A DNA stretch of 64,000 nt from Butyricimonas virosa (GCF_025148635.1 NZ_CP102269.1:930001-994000), one strand, 5' to 3'; positions 23,523 through 32,146 are shown, counted from the first letter of the stretch. A program made the numbers and translations. The notes: generated by a model not told the origin, from the letters alone.

Positions 23523-25343
23523 ATGAAAAAAATAGCCATCATCATAGCATCTCATCAAGGAGTGGCTCCGGCCCTTATCATACACCGGGAACTTCCCGAA
23601 ACAGAACTATTCTACGCGGGCGAAGGACAGGAAAATCCCTGTACCTCCATCGACTCGATCCCGGCCTTTGTCGCCGCCAATTTTACCCGTTATGAAGCTC
23701 TCGTCTTCATCGGCGCTCTCGGCATCTGTGTCCGGGCCATCGCCCCCTGCATCCAATCCAAGTACACGGATCCCGCCGTCGTCAACATCGACTCCACGGG
23801 CAAACACGTTATCTCCGTCCTCTCCGGACACGTTGGAGGAGCCAACGAACTCACCCGCAGGCTTGCCTCCATACTTGGGGCATTCCCCGTCATCACGACC
23901 CAAAGCGACAACAACGATCTTTGGGCTCTTGACACCATTCATGAAAGATTCGAGGGGTGGGAGGCAGAACCCGTCGGGCCGATGAATGAAATCATCTACA
24001 AGTTCGTCAACCGTTGCCCCGTGGCCCTACTCCTAGACGTCCAAGACAGCGGAACCAGAAACCTTGAACGTACGGCACCGCTTCACGTCGACATTTACAA
24101 TTCCTTTCAGGAAATAGACCAGAATCGTTACGAGGCCCTGATCATCGTCAGTCCCTTCATCTACCCCGTCACAATCCCAACCCTCTACTATCGCCCACAC
24201 GTGCTTTCTCTAGGTTTTGGGTGTCGGGAAAACTGTGACCCGACGGGTGTACGGGAATACATCACCGCACGTCTCATCGAGGCAGGCATCTCACCCACCA
24301 GCCTTACCAACCTCGCAACAATTGACATCAAAAAGGATGAACCTGTTGTCGACCTTCTTACACACAGTTTAAGACTTTCAATGGACTCCTACTCGCCCGA
24401 CGAACTCCGGGACATCAACGTTCCCAACCCCTCGGAGAAAGTACGTGAAGTAACTTCTTCCCCCAGCGTCGCCGAGGCTGCTGCCCTAAAATCTACCGGG
24501 AACACCCGACTGCTCCTTGAAAAACAGAAAGGTAAACTCAGCGAGGGCAATGACTTTACCTTTGCCGTTGCCATGAATCGCACTGCCGAACGCCGGGGAT
24601 TCATCGAGATCGTCGGAGCCGGCCCCGGGGACCCGGAACTGATCTCCGTTAAAGGCAAGCACTTCCTCGAACAAGCCGATCTCATCCTCTACGCCGGCAG
24701 TCTTGTCCCCGTGGAACTCACGTACTACGCCAAGCCCGGAGCAACGGTTCGCAGTTCTGCTTCCATGACTTTGGAGGAACAATTCACTTTGATGAAAGAA
24801 TTTTACGACAAGGGACTTTTCATCGTCCGTCTCCACACCGGAGATCCCTGCATATACGGGGCAATACAGGAGCAAATGGCATTCTTCGACGAATACGGGA
24901 TGGATTACCACATCACACCGGGGATATCCTCCTTCCTCGCTGCCGCCGCCGCCTTACAGTCCCAGTTTACCATCCCCGAAAAAGTACAGACCATCATCCT
25001 CACCCGCGGAGAAGGCCGTACCCCCATGCCGGAAAAAGAGAAGTTACACTTGCTCGCCCGTTCACAAAGCACGATGTGCATCTTCCTCAGTGCCTCTATC
25101 GTTGATCAGGTTCAATCCGAATTGATGCAGCACTACCCGCCAACCACGCCCGTTGCCGCTTGCTATCATCTCACGTGGAGAGATGAACGGATATACCGGG
25201 GAAAATTGCAAGACTTGGCGAAGATCGTGAAAGAAAACAACCTCACCCTCACCACCATGATCGTCGTGGGTGACGCCATCGACAACCGACAAGGCCTGTC
25301 TAAACTCTATTCACACCAGTTCAAGCACCTGTTTAGAAATTGA
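23523..25343 (+). CDS. cbiGF: CbiG-CbiF fusion: cobalt-precorrin-5A hydrolase / precorrin-4 C11-methyltransferase
   Basis: 606 residues. The first part (about 1-325) is CbiG, which opens the delta-lactone and releases acetaldehyde. Its signatures are IGALGICVRAIAP, VVNIDSTGKHVISVLSGHVGGANEL and, later, LSLGFGCRENCDPTGVREYI. A linker follows, then from about residue 355 CbiF/CobM: IEIVGAGPGDPELISVKGK, YAGSLVPVEL, RLHTGDPCIYGAIQEQM and ITPGISSFLAAAAALQ. In the pathway CbiF acts just before CbiG, so the fusion joins consecutive steps in reverse order. Confidence 0.93.
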   Translation: MKKIAIIIASHQGVAPALIIHRELPETELFYAGEGQENPCTSIDSIPAFVAANFTRYEALVFIGALGICVRAIAPCIQSKYTDPAVVNIDSTGKHVISVLSGHVGGANELTRRLASILGAFPVITTQSDNNDLWALDTIHERFEGWEAEPVGPMNEIIYKFVNRCPVALLLDVQDSGTRNLERTAPLHVDIYNSFQEIDQNRYEALIIVSPFIYPVTIPTLYYRPHVLSLGFGCRENCDPTGVREYITARLIEAGISPTSLTNLATIDIKKDEPVVDLLTHSLRLSMDSYSPDELRDINVPNPSEKVREVTSSPSVAEAAALKSTGNTRLLLEKQKGKLSEGNDFTFAVAMNRTAERRGFIEIVGAGPGDPELISVKGKHFLEQADLILYAGSLVPVELTYYAKPGATVRSSASMTLEEQFTLMKEFYDKGLFIVRLHTGDPCIYGAIQEQMAFFDEYGMDYHITPGISSFLAAAAALQSQFTIPEKVQTIILTRGEGRTPMPEKEKLHLLARSQSTMCIFLSASIVDQVQSELMQHYPPTTPVAACYHLTWRDERIYRGKLQDLAKIVKENNLTLTTMIVVGDAIDNRQGLSKLYSHQFKHLFRN

Positions 25344-25391
25344 AAATGGAGAATTGAAAATTAAAAGTTTCCCGAAATCAGCGAGTAATCC

Positions 25392-25440
25392 AACTCTCCC
25401 TCTGTTTATAGAGGGAGTACAGCGGAGCCGGGAGGGAGTT
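25392..25440. repeat. half-element related to the palindromic repeats
   Basis: AACTCTCCCTC, then an 8-bp hairpin (CTCCCTCT...AGAGGGAG, 6-nt loop), then GGAGCCGGGAGGGAGTT. This has the same order of parts as the right arm of the 112-bp elements but a different primary sequence. It is closest to the element at 29,570-29,695. A/T heptamers flank it (25,344-25,475). Confidence 0.65.
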
Positions 25441-25475
25441 AAATCTACAATCGTCAAATCTAAAATTAAAACGTC

Positions 25476-27266
25476 ATGATTCTCATTTTCGGAGGAACAA
25501 CAGAAGGAAGAACAGCGGTAAAAGTACTCGACGAGGCAGGTAGCCCCTACTACTATTCCACCCGTGGTAATGCCCAGCAAATCGAATGTAAGCATGGAAC
25601 ACGGGTTGCGGGAGGCATGGATTGTGACGCCATGACGGAATTCTGCTCGACACACAACATACGCCTCATCATCGATGCCGCCCATCCTTTCGCCTCCTTG
25701 CTCCACACCACCGTGGCCACCGTCTCCGAACAACTGGATCTGCCCGTCATACGCCTCGAACGTCGTTACCCGCCACGGGACGAATCGCTCGTGTGGTGTG
25801 ACACCTTCGATGACGCCATTGATTACCTCGAATCTCACGAAATACGTGATCTGTTGGCCCTTTCCGGGGTCCAGACCATAACCAAACTACAACGTTACTG
25901 GAAAAAACACCCCTGCCATTTCCGTGTACTCGACCGGGACGACTCCCGGGAGATTGCCCGCCGGGCTGGATTTCCCGCGGAAAACCTCCTTTTCTGGCAC
26001 GAAGGACAGGATGAACTGGCCCTGTTCCGTCAACTGCATCCCGGGGCCATTCTAACCAAAGAAAGCGGGGAATCCGGATACTACGAGGAAAAAATCAGCG
26101 CTGCCCGACAACTAGGCATCCCGGTCATCGTCATTCGCCGCCCGTCGCTCCCCGACAGTTTCTACGTCGTGAACGGTGAGCATAGCCTGCGTTACCGCGT
26201 GGAACGCCTCCTTCCCGGTTTTTACCCTCTCCGTAGCGGGTTCACCACCGGCTCGTGTGCCACCGCCGCCACCCGTGCCGCCCTCGAAGGCCTTCTCTCT
26301 CGAATTCCACAACACTCCGCCACGATTACCCTTCCCGATGGAGAAACGGTAACCCTTCCCGTCAGCTCGTGTACTTTCACCAAGGATAGTTGCACCTGCG
26401 GGGTTACCAAAGATGCCGGAGACGACCCGGATGTCACGAACGGCTACACCATTCTTTCCACCGTCTCTCTCACAGACATTCCCGGAGTACGATTCCTGCC
26501 CGGCGAAGGCGTCGGCACGGTCACCCTTCCAGGCATCGGCATACCCGTTGGCGATCCCGCCATCAACCCAACACCCCGCCGCATGATTACCAGTGAAATC
26601 GAACGGTTGCTCCGCACCCACGGCACGTTGTCCGGTGTGTCCGTCCGCGTATCCGTACCCGGAGGTAACAAACTCGCTCAAAAAACCTTCAATCCCAAAC
26701 TCGGCATTACCGGGGGAATCTCTATTATCGGTACTTCCGGTATCGTCCGCCCCTTCTCCTCCGAGGCTTTTGTCAACTCCATACGCAAAGAGATCCAAGT
26801 TGCCCGAGCCCTTGGATGCACGGAACTCGTTATCAACTCCGGGGCCAAGAGTGAAAATTACCTCCGCTCTCGTTTTCCCCACCTCCCACCGCAAGCCTTC
26901 GTACATTACGGCAACTATATCGGAGATACTCTCCGTCTTGCCGAAGAGGAAGGTATCTCCCGCATCACGATGGGCATCATGATCGGTAAAGCCGTCAAGC
27001 TCGCCGAGGGGCATCTGGACACGCATAGCCGCAACGTCATCATGAACCGGAACTTCATCGCCAGCCTCGCCCGTGAAAGCCACTGTCCCCCGGAAAGCGT
27101 TGCCCGCATCGCCGGAATCACCCTTGCCCGTGAACTCTGGGAACTTTTTGCCGACACCCCGGCCTTTTTTGTCCTGCTTGTTGATCGCTGCCTCACCGTC
27201 TGCCGTCCGCTACTTCCACACGCCAGCCTAGATATTATACTCGTTCCCGAACATAACCAACCGTAA
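25476..27266 (+). CDS. cbiJD: CbiJ-CbiD fusion: cobalt-precorrin-6A reductase / cobalt-precorrin-5B C1-methyltransferase
   Basis: 596 residues. The N-terminal domain (about 1-245) is CbiJ/CobK, the NAD(P)H-dependent reductase: ILIFGGTTEGR, DAAHPFAS, RLERRYPP, LLALSGVQTI, LTKESGESG. The second domain (about 248-596) is CbiD, which methylates C1: LRSGFTTGSCATAATRAALEG, VTLPVSSCTF, NPTPRRMI, LGITGGISIIGTSGIVRPFSS and ELVINSGAKSENYLR. The two steps are consecutive. The right half has a distinctly G/C-rich third codon position that creates long antisense open frames. Confidence 0.93.
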   Translation: MILIFGGTTEGRTAVKVLDEAGSPYYYSTRGNAQQIECKHGTRVAGGMDCDAMTEFCSTHNIRLIIDAAHPFASLLHTTVATVSEQLDLPVIRLERRYPPRDESLVWCDTFDDAIDYLESHEIRDLLALSGVQTITKLQRYWKKHPCHFRVLDRDDSREIARRAGFPAENLLFWHEGQDELALFRQLHPGAILTKESGESGYYEEKISAARQLGIPVIVIRRPSLPDSFYVVNGEHSLRYRVERLLPGFYPLRSGFTTGSCATAATRAALEGLLSRIPQHSATITLPDGETVTLPVSSCTFTKDSCTCGVTKDAGDDPDVTNGYTILSTVSLTDIPGVRFLPGEGVGTVTLPGIGIPVGDPAINPTPRRMITSEIERLLRTHGTLSGVSVRVSVPGGNKLAQKTFNPKLGITGGISIIGTSGIVRPFSSEAFVNSIRKEIQVARALGCTELVINSGAKSENYLRSRFPHLPPQAFVHYGNYIGDTLRLAEEEGISRITMGIMIGKAVKLAEGHLDTHSRNVIMNRNFIASLARESHCPPESVARIAGITLARELWELFADTPAFFVLLVDRCLTVCRPLLPHASLDIILVPEHNQP

Positions 27267-27316
27267 ACCCATCCGTAAGCATCCCATAGTCCTCCCCTGC
27301 CCTCCTCTCCTTCATG

Positions 27317-27369
27317 TACTGCTCTTCTACTACTCTTGTACTGTTCTTCTACTGTTTATACAGTATAAA
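27317..27369. other. short direct repeat and palindrome in a gene-free gap
   Basis: The gap 27,267-27,481 holds no gene. It contains two near-identical 15-mers (TACTGCTCTTCTACT at 27,317 and TACTGTTCTTCTACT at 27,339, period 22). TTTATACAGTATAAA, a palindrome with one central base, follows at 27,355-27,369. Upstream is a C/T-rich stretch. Could be an operator for the gene at 27,482; not a known motif to me. Confidence 0.4.
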
Positions 27370-27481
27370 TATTGTTTATCTCGAATTAAATTCTTATTTT
27401 TATCCCTGTGGAGAGCCAGAAGAGGCCAAGCGAATCGTTTAAGGACCCCAGGACCCGCCCAAAAACACTAAAAACATCATC

Positions 27482-28162
27482 ATGCAAGTAGAAGGAACCT
27501 CGTTAACTCCTAAAAAACGCTTTCGGGTAGGAGGTATCACCTATTATTACAGGCTCGGCAAGCTACAAGCCTGCCCCAGCAGGCGCTCAACTCTCAGGAA
27601 AAAGAAGAAAAAAGACAAGGATGGCAATATTATCCCTGATCGAACACCGAAACAAAGAAAAAATAATATCAAGTTCACCTTTGCCCGCTATATGTTCGCC
27701 TTCATTCGCGAGGGATTTGGAGACCTGCCTGTCTGGAAGATTGCCGCAGCACAACGAGGGATGACCGATGATAATCTGATACACTCAACCAACTATAAGT
27801 ACTTAGACGAGAAGGGAGAAATCCTTGACATGGAAGGTTTTCAAGTCAGCCTTGGCCCCCTCGCCCTACCGATCAACCTGCGAGCGACACGGAACAGCAC
27901 GCTCGTCACCATCACGTGGGACGATTCGCGGGACAACCCCTCCGCTGCCCCGACAGACCGGATGATGGTAGGCATATTCTACGCGAATTACCGCGACACG
28001 TTCACGCTTGAAAAAGAAACCGGGGCTACCCGTAGAGACGGGAAATGCGAAATCACCCTTCGCAATGACGACGGTGAAGTATGTATCCACCCATTCTTTG
28101 CACGCGCAGATAACACGGCCTTTTCCGAGGATAAAACGATCACACTTCCCGACACGGAATAA
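27482..28162 (+). CDS. hypothetical protein, DUF6266-like
   Basis: 226 residues, no signal peptide or membrane segment. A very basic stretch lies near residues 36-65 (STLRKKKKKDKDG and TPKQRKNN). The C-terminal half resembles a beta-sandwich with the order LPINLRATRNSTLVTITWDD, then DRMMVGIFY, GATRRDG, VCIHPFFARADNTAFSED. This recalls the DUF6266 family of Bacteroidetes, whose function is unknown. The family match is by eye only. Single gene with its own leader; it follows the corrin-ring operon on the same strand, but a 215-nt gap separates them. Confidence 0.6.
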   Translation: MQVEGTSLTPKKRFRVGGITYYYRLGKLQACPSRRSTLRKKKKKDKDGNIIPDRTPKQRKNNIKFTFARYMFAFIREGFGDLPVWKIAAAQRGMTDDNLIHSTNYKYLDEKGEILDMEGFQVSLGPLALPINLRATRNSTLVTITWDDSRDNPSAAPTDRMMVGIFYANYRDTFTLEKETGATRRDGKCEITLRNDDGEVCIHPFFARADNTAFSEDKTITLPDTE

Positions 28163-28176
28163 TCCCAAAAAAATGC

Positions 28177-28184
28177 TATCTTTG
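28177..28184 (+). promoter_or_regulatory. -7 promoter box of the small basic protein gene
   Basis: TATCTTTG, an exact TAnnTTTG, 15 nt after the stop codon of the preceding gene and 46 nt before the next start codon. Confidence 0.5.
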
Positions 28185-28229
28185 TACTTGGAAAACACGT
28201 GACTGGAAACACGTTAAAACAATTAAAGC

Positions 28230-28505
28230 ATGAAAAGCAAGTTTAAAATTACCCGGGCCGACTACCTCAAAGCCATGAGAAAAGCCCGGCGGGACGAGGA
28301 GATCCGAGAACATCTCCACCCGGTGAACATCAACCGGGTACATAAATCCAAGAAAGTGTATAACCGCAAAAGAAATAAGGCGGATCTAAATAAGGATCTG
28401 CCTTATTTTATTTTAAATCCTATTAATTTCTTGATTTATGATTTTCGATTAAGTGATTTCCTCCCGCTAGCCAACGTTTTTTCAATCGCAAATCGTCATT
28501 CATAA
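28230..28505 (+). CDS. small basic conserved-type protein, C-terminus overlapping a terminator
   Basis: The first 55 or so residues are strongly basic and helix-like (MKSKFKITRADYLKAMRKAR, then HPVNINRVHKSKKVYNRKRN) and read like a small Bacteroidetes family of unknown role. The frame continues through a perfect-looking terminator hairpin (KADLNKDLPYFIL) and then through a dispersed intergenic repeat to a stop at 28,503-28,505. The tail after about residue 63 is therefore probably acquired or untranslated-like sequence. A promoter box precedes it. Function not recognised. Confidence 0.55.
   Translation: MKSKFKITRADYLKAMRKARRDEEIREHLHPVNINRVHKSKKVYNRKRNKADLNKDLPYFILNPINFLIYDFRLSDFLPLANVFSIANRHS
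28373..28408 (+). terminator. intrinsic terminator inside the end of the small gene
   Basis: 14-bp stem (AAATAAGGCGGATC and GATCTGCCTTATTT, one G-T pair), 8-nt loop, followed by TATTTTAAAT. It lies within the open frame of the small basic protein. Confidence 0.8.
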
Positions 28506-28518
28506 ATCGTAAATCAAG
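28421..28518 (-). repeat. dispersed intergenic repeat, copy 1
   Basis: Read on the minus strand it starts TTTACGATTTATGAATGACG and contains CGTTGGCTAGCGGG and AAATCATAAATC. It matches the plus-strand sequence at 57,747-57,839 along nearly its whole length with scattered changes. It abuts the 3' end of the ABC ATPase gene. Confidence 0.82.
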
Positions 28519-28521
28519 ATT

Positions 28522-29535
28522 CTATTCATTCTCCATTTTCAATTGTTCCAGTAACTCCTCAATCGTTCCCACCTCAACCACAGGTTCCCCTTCCCGGCAG
28601 ATCCGAAAGCCGGAAGTTTTTAAATCTCCCGTTTCTACCCACACGCTCGATTCCACGTTCCGGTTAGCCAAGATACCGTTACGCTGTAACGCCTTACGCA
28701 CCATAGCGTATTTATGCCCGTGTCCCACCAGCCGCACCTGGGATGAATATTGATTTTCCACGCGGAACAACCCGGTTTCCATGTCGAAAACAATTCCTTT
28801 GCGAGCGAAGAAACCGCTTAGATGCCCTTCAAGGGCCAAATCCTCCGGCGTGCCGATGGTGATACCGTGTTGACGATCCATGAGCCAGATCTTGTCGGCA
28901 ATCTGCAAGGCTAACTCCAAATCATGGGTCGAGAGAAATATTGTCTTCCCGGTCTCCCGGGTCAACTGGTGAAGTAACTGCATGATTTCCACCTTACTCG
29001 GAAAATCAAGGAATGCCGTTGGCTCGTCAAGAAAAATCACGGGTGTCTGCTGAGCCAACGCCTTGGCGATCATCACCTTTTGCCGTTCGCCATCACTTAA
29101 CGTGTGAACCATACGATCCGCCAGATTTTCGATCTTCACGAGAGCGATTGATCGTTCGACAATCTCCCGATCCTCCCCGTGTAACGTACCCCAAAAACCC
29201 GTGTAAGGACTGCGCCCCATCTCGATCAGTTCCCGGGCCGTCATGTTCCGGACATCGCATTTTTCCGTCAGGACCACGCCAATCGTGCGGGACAACTCTT
29301 TGTCTGAATACGTGTCAATTTCCCGATTCATAATGTCAATCTCCCCTTCCAACTTAGGTTGGAAAGCGGATAACGTGCGCAATAAAGTGGATTTACCCAC
29401 CCCGTTCGCCCCTAACAAGCAGGTCAGCTCCCCGCCGTTAATCGCCGTGCAAATATCGCTCGCCACCACCTTCGTGTCGTTCTTTCCCTTGTACCCGATC
29501 GCCAGATTCTTTAATTGAATGGTTGCCTGTTTCAT
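28522..29535 (-). CDS. btuD: ABC transporter ATPase, cobalamin/iron-chelate type (BtuD-like)
   Basis: 337 residues. Walker A is in LLGANGVGKSTLLRTLS, the signature is LSDGERQKVMIAKAL, Walker B is VIFLDEPTAFLDF and the switch histidine is in FLSTHDLEL. It belongs to the FecE/BtuD/HmuV group that energises BtuCD-type importers. Beyond the nucleotide-binding domain an extra C-terminal region of about 80 residues (from about 255) is present with no motif known to me. Third gene of the riboswitch-3 transcript, separated from the permease gene by a 199-bp gap that holds a repeat. Confidence 0.87.
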   Translation of the reverse strand: MKQATIQLKNLAIGYKGKNDTKVVASDICTAINGGELTCLLGANGVGKSTLLRTLSAFQPKLEGEIDIMNREIDTYSDKELSRTIGVVLTEKCDVRNMTARELIEMGRSPYTGFWGTLHGEDREIVERSIALVKIENLADRMVHTLSDGERQKVMIAKALAQQTPVIFLDEPTAFLDFPSKVEIMQLLHQLTRETGKTIFLSTHDLELALQIADKIWLMDRQHGITIGTPEDLALEGHLSGFFARKGIVFDMETGLFRVENQYSSQVRLVGHGHKYAMVRKALQRNGILANRNVESSVWVETGDLKTSGFRICREGEPVVEVGTIEELLEQLKMENE

Positions 29536-29569
29536 CTTGTTATAACTGAAAACTTATTAATTGTGAATT

Positions 29570-29695
29570 GAACTCCTCCGTCAGCCACGCTGCCACCTCC
29601 TCTATAAACAGGGGAGGAACTTTATTACTCTTTGTCTTCGGGAAAAAGTAATCCATCTGTTTATAGAGGGAGTACCCGAAGGGGGAGAGAGTTCC
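29570..29695. repeat. palindromic repeat of the second hairpin family
   Basis: From GAACTCCTCCG to GAGAGAGTTCC. Inverted cores CCTCTATAAACAG and CTGTTTATAGAGG lie about 60 bp apart, each in a small hairpin. Architecture resembles the 112-bp elements but with Bacteroidetes-like TTTATA loops. It interrupts the importer operon between the permease and ATPase genes. Confidence 0.75.
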
Positions 29696-29734
29696 TTTTT
29701 CACACTAAGATCAAAATCATAAATCACTGAATCC

Positions 29735-30781
29735 CTAAAATTCCACCGCATCCCGCCTTTTCCTTTTCCTAAACAACACCGACGCAACCACGGGCGCTCC
29801 CACCAATGCTGTCACGGAATTCACGGGCAACGCACCCTCGAATCCCGGCAAGCGAGCAATCAAGTTACAGAGCAACGCCAGCGATGCCCCGACAAGCATC
29901 GAGGCCGGCATCAGCACCCGGTGATCGGATGTCTGGAAAATTGCCCGGCACAAGTGAGGTACCGCCAACCCAAGGAAAATAATCGGCCCGCAATACGCCG
30001 TCACGATTGCCGTCAACACCCCGGCACAGGTAATTACCCATACCCGAGCCCGGTTGATATTCAACCCCAGATTACGGGCATAACCATCACCCAGCATCAG
30101 CAAATTCAATGGCTTGATCAACAAAAAAGATAACGGGATTATCACGGCCATGATCGTCACGAACAGCATCATCTGGTTACCCGAAACCCGGGCAAAACTC
30201 CCCAATCCCCAGATCACGTAAGCTTTAATATCCTCTTCCACGCTAAAAAACTTTAACACCCCGATCACCGCATTAGCAATATACCCGATCATAACCCCGA
30301 TAATCAACAACGTCACGCTCCCCGCCACTTTCCGGGATGCCAGCACGATCAGCCCCATCACTGACAAGGCTCCCACGATAGCCGCAATCGACAGGGCCAC
30401 CTCCCCGATAAAGCCGAGACGGCTTAATGCCACCCCACCCAGCTGGCCGGAAAGTAACACCACAAATGCCACGCCGAGGCTTGCCCCCGAGCTGATACCC
30501 AACACGGACGGCCCCGCTAACGGGTTGCGGAAAATCGTCTGCATCTGCAAACCGCTTATCGAAAGTCCTGCACCTGCCACCAAAGCGGTCAACGCTTGGG
30601 GAAGACGGGATTTCAATATAATATTCTGCCATGCCACCGGATCCCCCTCGCCTCCCGTCAAGATATTCCCAACCGAACGAAACGGGATGGCCACCGAACC
30701 CAGCAGCAAGTTTAACAACAAGAACACGAGAATGGAAATCGTGATCGCAAAAACGAGTATCGTGTACTTACCTCTCTTCAT
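29735..30781 (-). CDS. btuC: ABC transporter permease, FecCD/BtuC family
   Basis: 348 residues, nearly all hydrophobic, with about ten membrane helices. Family blocks are RLPQALTALVAGAGLSISGLQMQTIFRNPLAGPSVLGISSGA (spread over residues about 60-100), NLGLNINRARVW, GPIIFLGLAVPHLCR and the C-terminal LPVNSVTALVGAPV. It forms the membrane channel for cobalamin or another chelate delivered by the binding protein upstream. 4 nt from the lipoprotein gene. Confidence 0.9.
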   Translation of the reverse strand: MKRGKYTILVFAITISILVFLLLNLLLGSVAIPFRSVGNILTGGEGDPVAWQNIILKSRLPQALTALVAGAGLSISGLQMQTIFRNPLAGPSVLGISSGASLGVAFVVLLSGQLGGVALSRLGFIGEVALSIAAIVGALSVMGLIVLASRKVAGSVTLLIIGVMIGYIANAVIGVLKFFSVEEDIKAYVIWGLGSFARVSGNQMMLFVTIMAVIIPLSFLLIKPLNLLMLGDGYARNLGLNINRARVWVITCAGVLTAIVTAYCGPIIFLGLAVPHLCRAIFQTSDHRVLMPASMLVGASLALLCNLIARLPGFEGALPVNSVTALVGAPVVASVLFRKRKRRDAVEF

Positions 30782-30785
30782 CGGT

Positions 30786-31937
30786 TCACTTTTTTAAAAT
30801 ATCATAATACACCGGTTCATGATCGGGAAGGATTTCCGGGTGGAACACCCGGATCATATCCGCTAGCACGACTTCCGGTTCGGCAGGCATACTCTCGTAA
30901 AACGGTTTTTCCCGCATATTACAATAAACCACGTGTTTCTCCTTGAACGCCTTGAAGTCCGCGTAGCGCTCATCCTGCGCTTTCAAGGCATCATAGCAGT
31001 ACTCCCCGGCAAAACTATTCGCTATCCGCCAGTAATCGGCACCTTCCGCCTGATTGTACACGGTCTCGAAATCAAGCGTCACACCACCGGAACGAGGATC
31101 ATCCTTCAAGAAATAATCCGCCCCCGCATCATGGAACAACTGCGCCAAAAAGCTCTTTCCTCCCACGGCATACCAAACACCCCCACGCAACTCCCCGCTA
31201 AATACCACGGGACGCCGTTCCACCTCTCCCACCATCGCTTTCAAGGAATTATAACGTTGTTCAATACGGGCGAACTCCCGGTTTGCCACGTCCTCCATGC
31301 CCAGCAACAGACCTACAAATTTGATCCACTCCGCCTGACCGAGTGGCGTCATCTCCTTATAACCGAGATGAGGCACCAACGGAATTCCAATGTCTTTCAC
31401 GGCATCATATCCCCCACGCTTGAACGGGGAAATCAACATCAGGTCGGGATTAATACTCATGATCACCTCGTTATCGAAATTTCCCTCGATACCGATACGA
31501 CGGGTTAGCCCCTCGTCCACCTGCCGTTGCATATCCTTGTTAAATAGGAAACGGGTACTCGTGATTCCCACAACCCGATCCATCGCCCCCAGCTTGATGA
31601 AATTGGAGAGTTGCAAGGAAGTCATGCAAATAGCACTCCGCACGGGCAAGGCCACCACCGGTAAATCTTTCGGGGTCTGCACCGTCGATCCCCGCGGGAC
31701 CAAAGCGTACTGGTAATGAGTATGACTACTCTCCTGCGGGTCCTTGATATTCAGTACCACGTACCCCTCACATTCCTCCAACCAAAAACCTTTAGCATAC
31801 TTAATATGAATCCGGGAAACCGTATCGACCTTCCCTCTCGCAATCTGTTCTCCTGACGACTGTTTGCGTGAAGTCGACTTACAACAAAAGAGAACACTAC
31901 AAAAGCATAAAAGACAAAAAAAACGCACTACATTCAT
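30786..31937 (-). CDS. btuF: ABC transporter substrate-binding protein, BtuF-like
   Basis: 383 residues with a Cys-rich N-terminal signal region (probable lipidation at Cys18 or Cys19; the lipobox is not ideal). The fold is the class III metal-chelate binding protein: VVALPVRSAICMTSLQLSNFIKLG, VGITSTRFLF, EVIMSINPDLMLISPF, VPHLGYKEMTPLGQAEWIKFVG and GGVWYAVGGKSFLAQLFHDAGADY. The cobalamin riboswitch directly upstream makes a corrinoid the likely ligand. First gene of btuFCD. Confidence 0.87.
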   Translation of the reverse strand: MNVVRFFCLLCFCSVLFCCKSTSRKQSSGEQIARGKVDTVSRIHIKYAKGFWLEECEGYVVLNIKDPQESSHTHYQYALVPRGSTVQTPKDLPVVALPVRSAICMTSLQLSNFIKLGAMDRVVGITSTRFLFNKDMQRQVDEGLTRRIGIEGNFDNEVIMSINPDLMLISPFKRGGYDAVKDIGIPLVPHLGYKEMTPLGQAEWIKFVGLLLGMEDVANREFARIEQRYNSLKAMVGEVERRPVVFSGELRGGVWYAVGGKSFLAQLFHDAGADYFLKDDPRSGGVTLDFETVYNQAEGADYWRIANSFAGEYCYDALKAQDERYADFKAFKEKHVVYCNMREKPFYESMPAEPEVVLADMIRVFHPEILPDHEPVYYDILKK

Positions 31938-31969
31938 TTCTTTTCCTCCGAAAGTATTAATTAATCACG

Positions 31970-32137
31970 CCTCCTGGCAGGTTTTCTGGCTTGTCATCTT
32001 TTCCCCTTCCCGGTATCACCAGTGGCCTAACGAAAAGATCCGCCCTCACGGACGGGCAATGACTTTACAGCTGCGGGGACAGCCCCGGAATTTCACCGGA
32101 TTCCCTTTTCTTCCAACATGAAAGCACCAAGACGCCT
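31970..32137 (-). promoter_or_regulatory. cobalamin riboswitch 3 (controls btuFCD)
   Basis: On the minus strand: GGGAATCCGGTGAAATTCCG, then CCCCGCAGCTGTAAAG, and the B12 box AGCCAGAAAACCTGCC (31,976-31,991). About 38 nt separate the box from the btuF start codon, closer than in the other two riboswitches. Confidence 0.93.
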
Positions 32138-32138
32138 G

Positions 32139-32146
32139 CAAATATA
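32139..32146 (-). promoter_or_regulatory. -7 promoter box of btuFCD
   Basis: Minus-strand TATATTTG, exact TAnnTTTG, immediately upstream of riboswitch 3. Confidence 0.5.

Noticed and set aside
26112..27083. 323-residue open frame antisense to cbiJD
   Set aside because: It lies wholly opposite the CbiD domain, whose motifs are intact. The G/C-rich third codon positions there remove stop codons on the other strand, and the translated protein is Gly/Asp-rich without recognisable domains.
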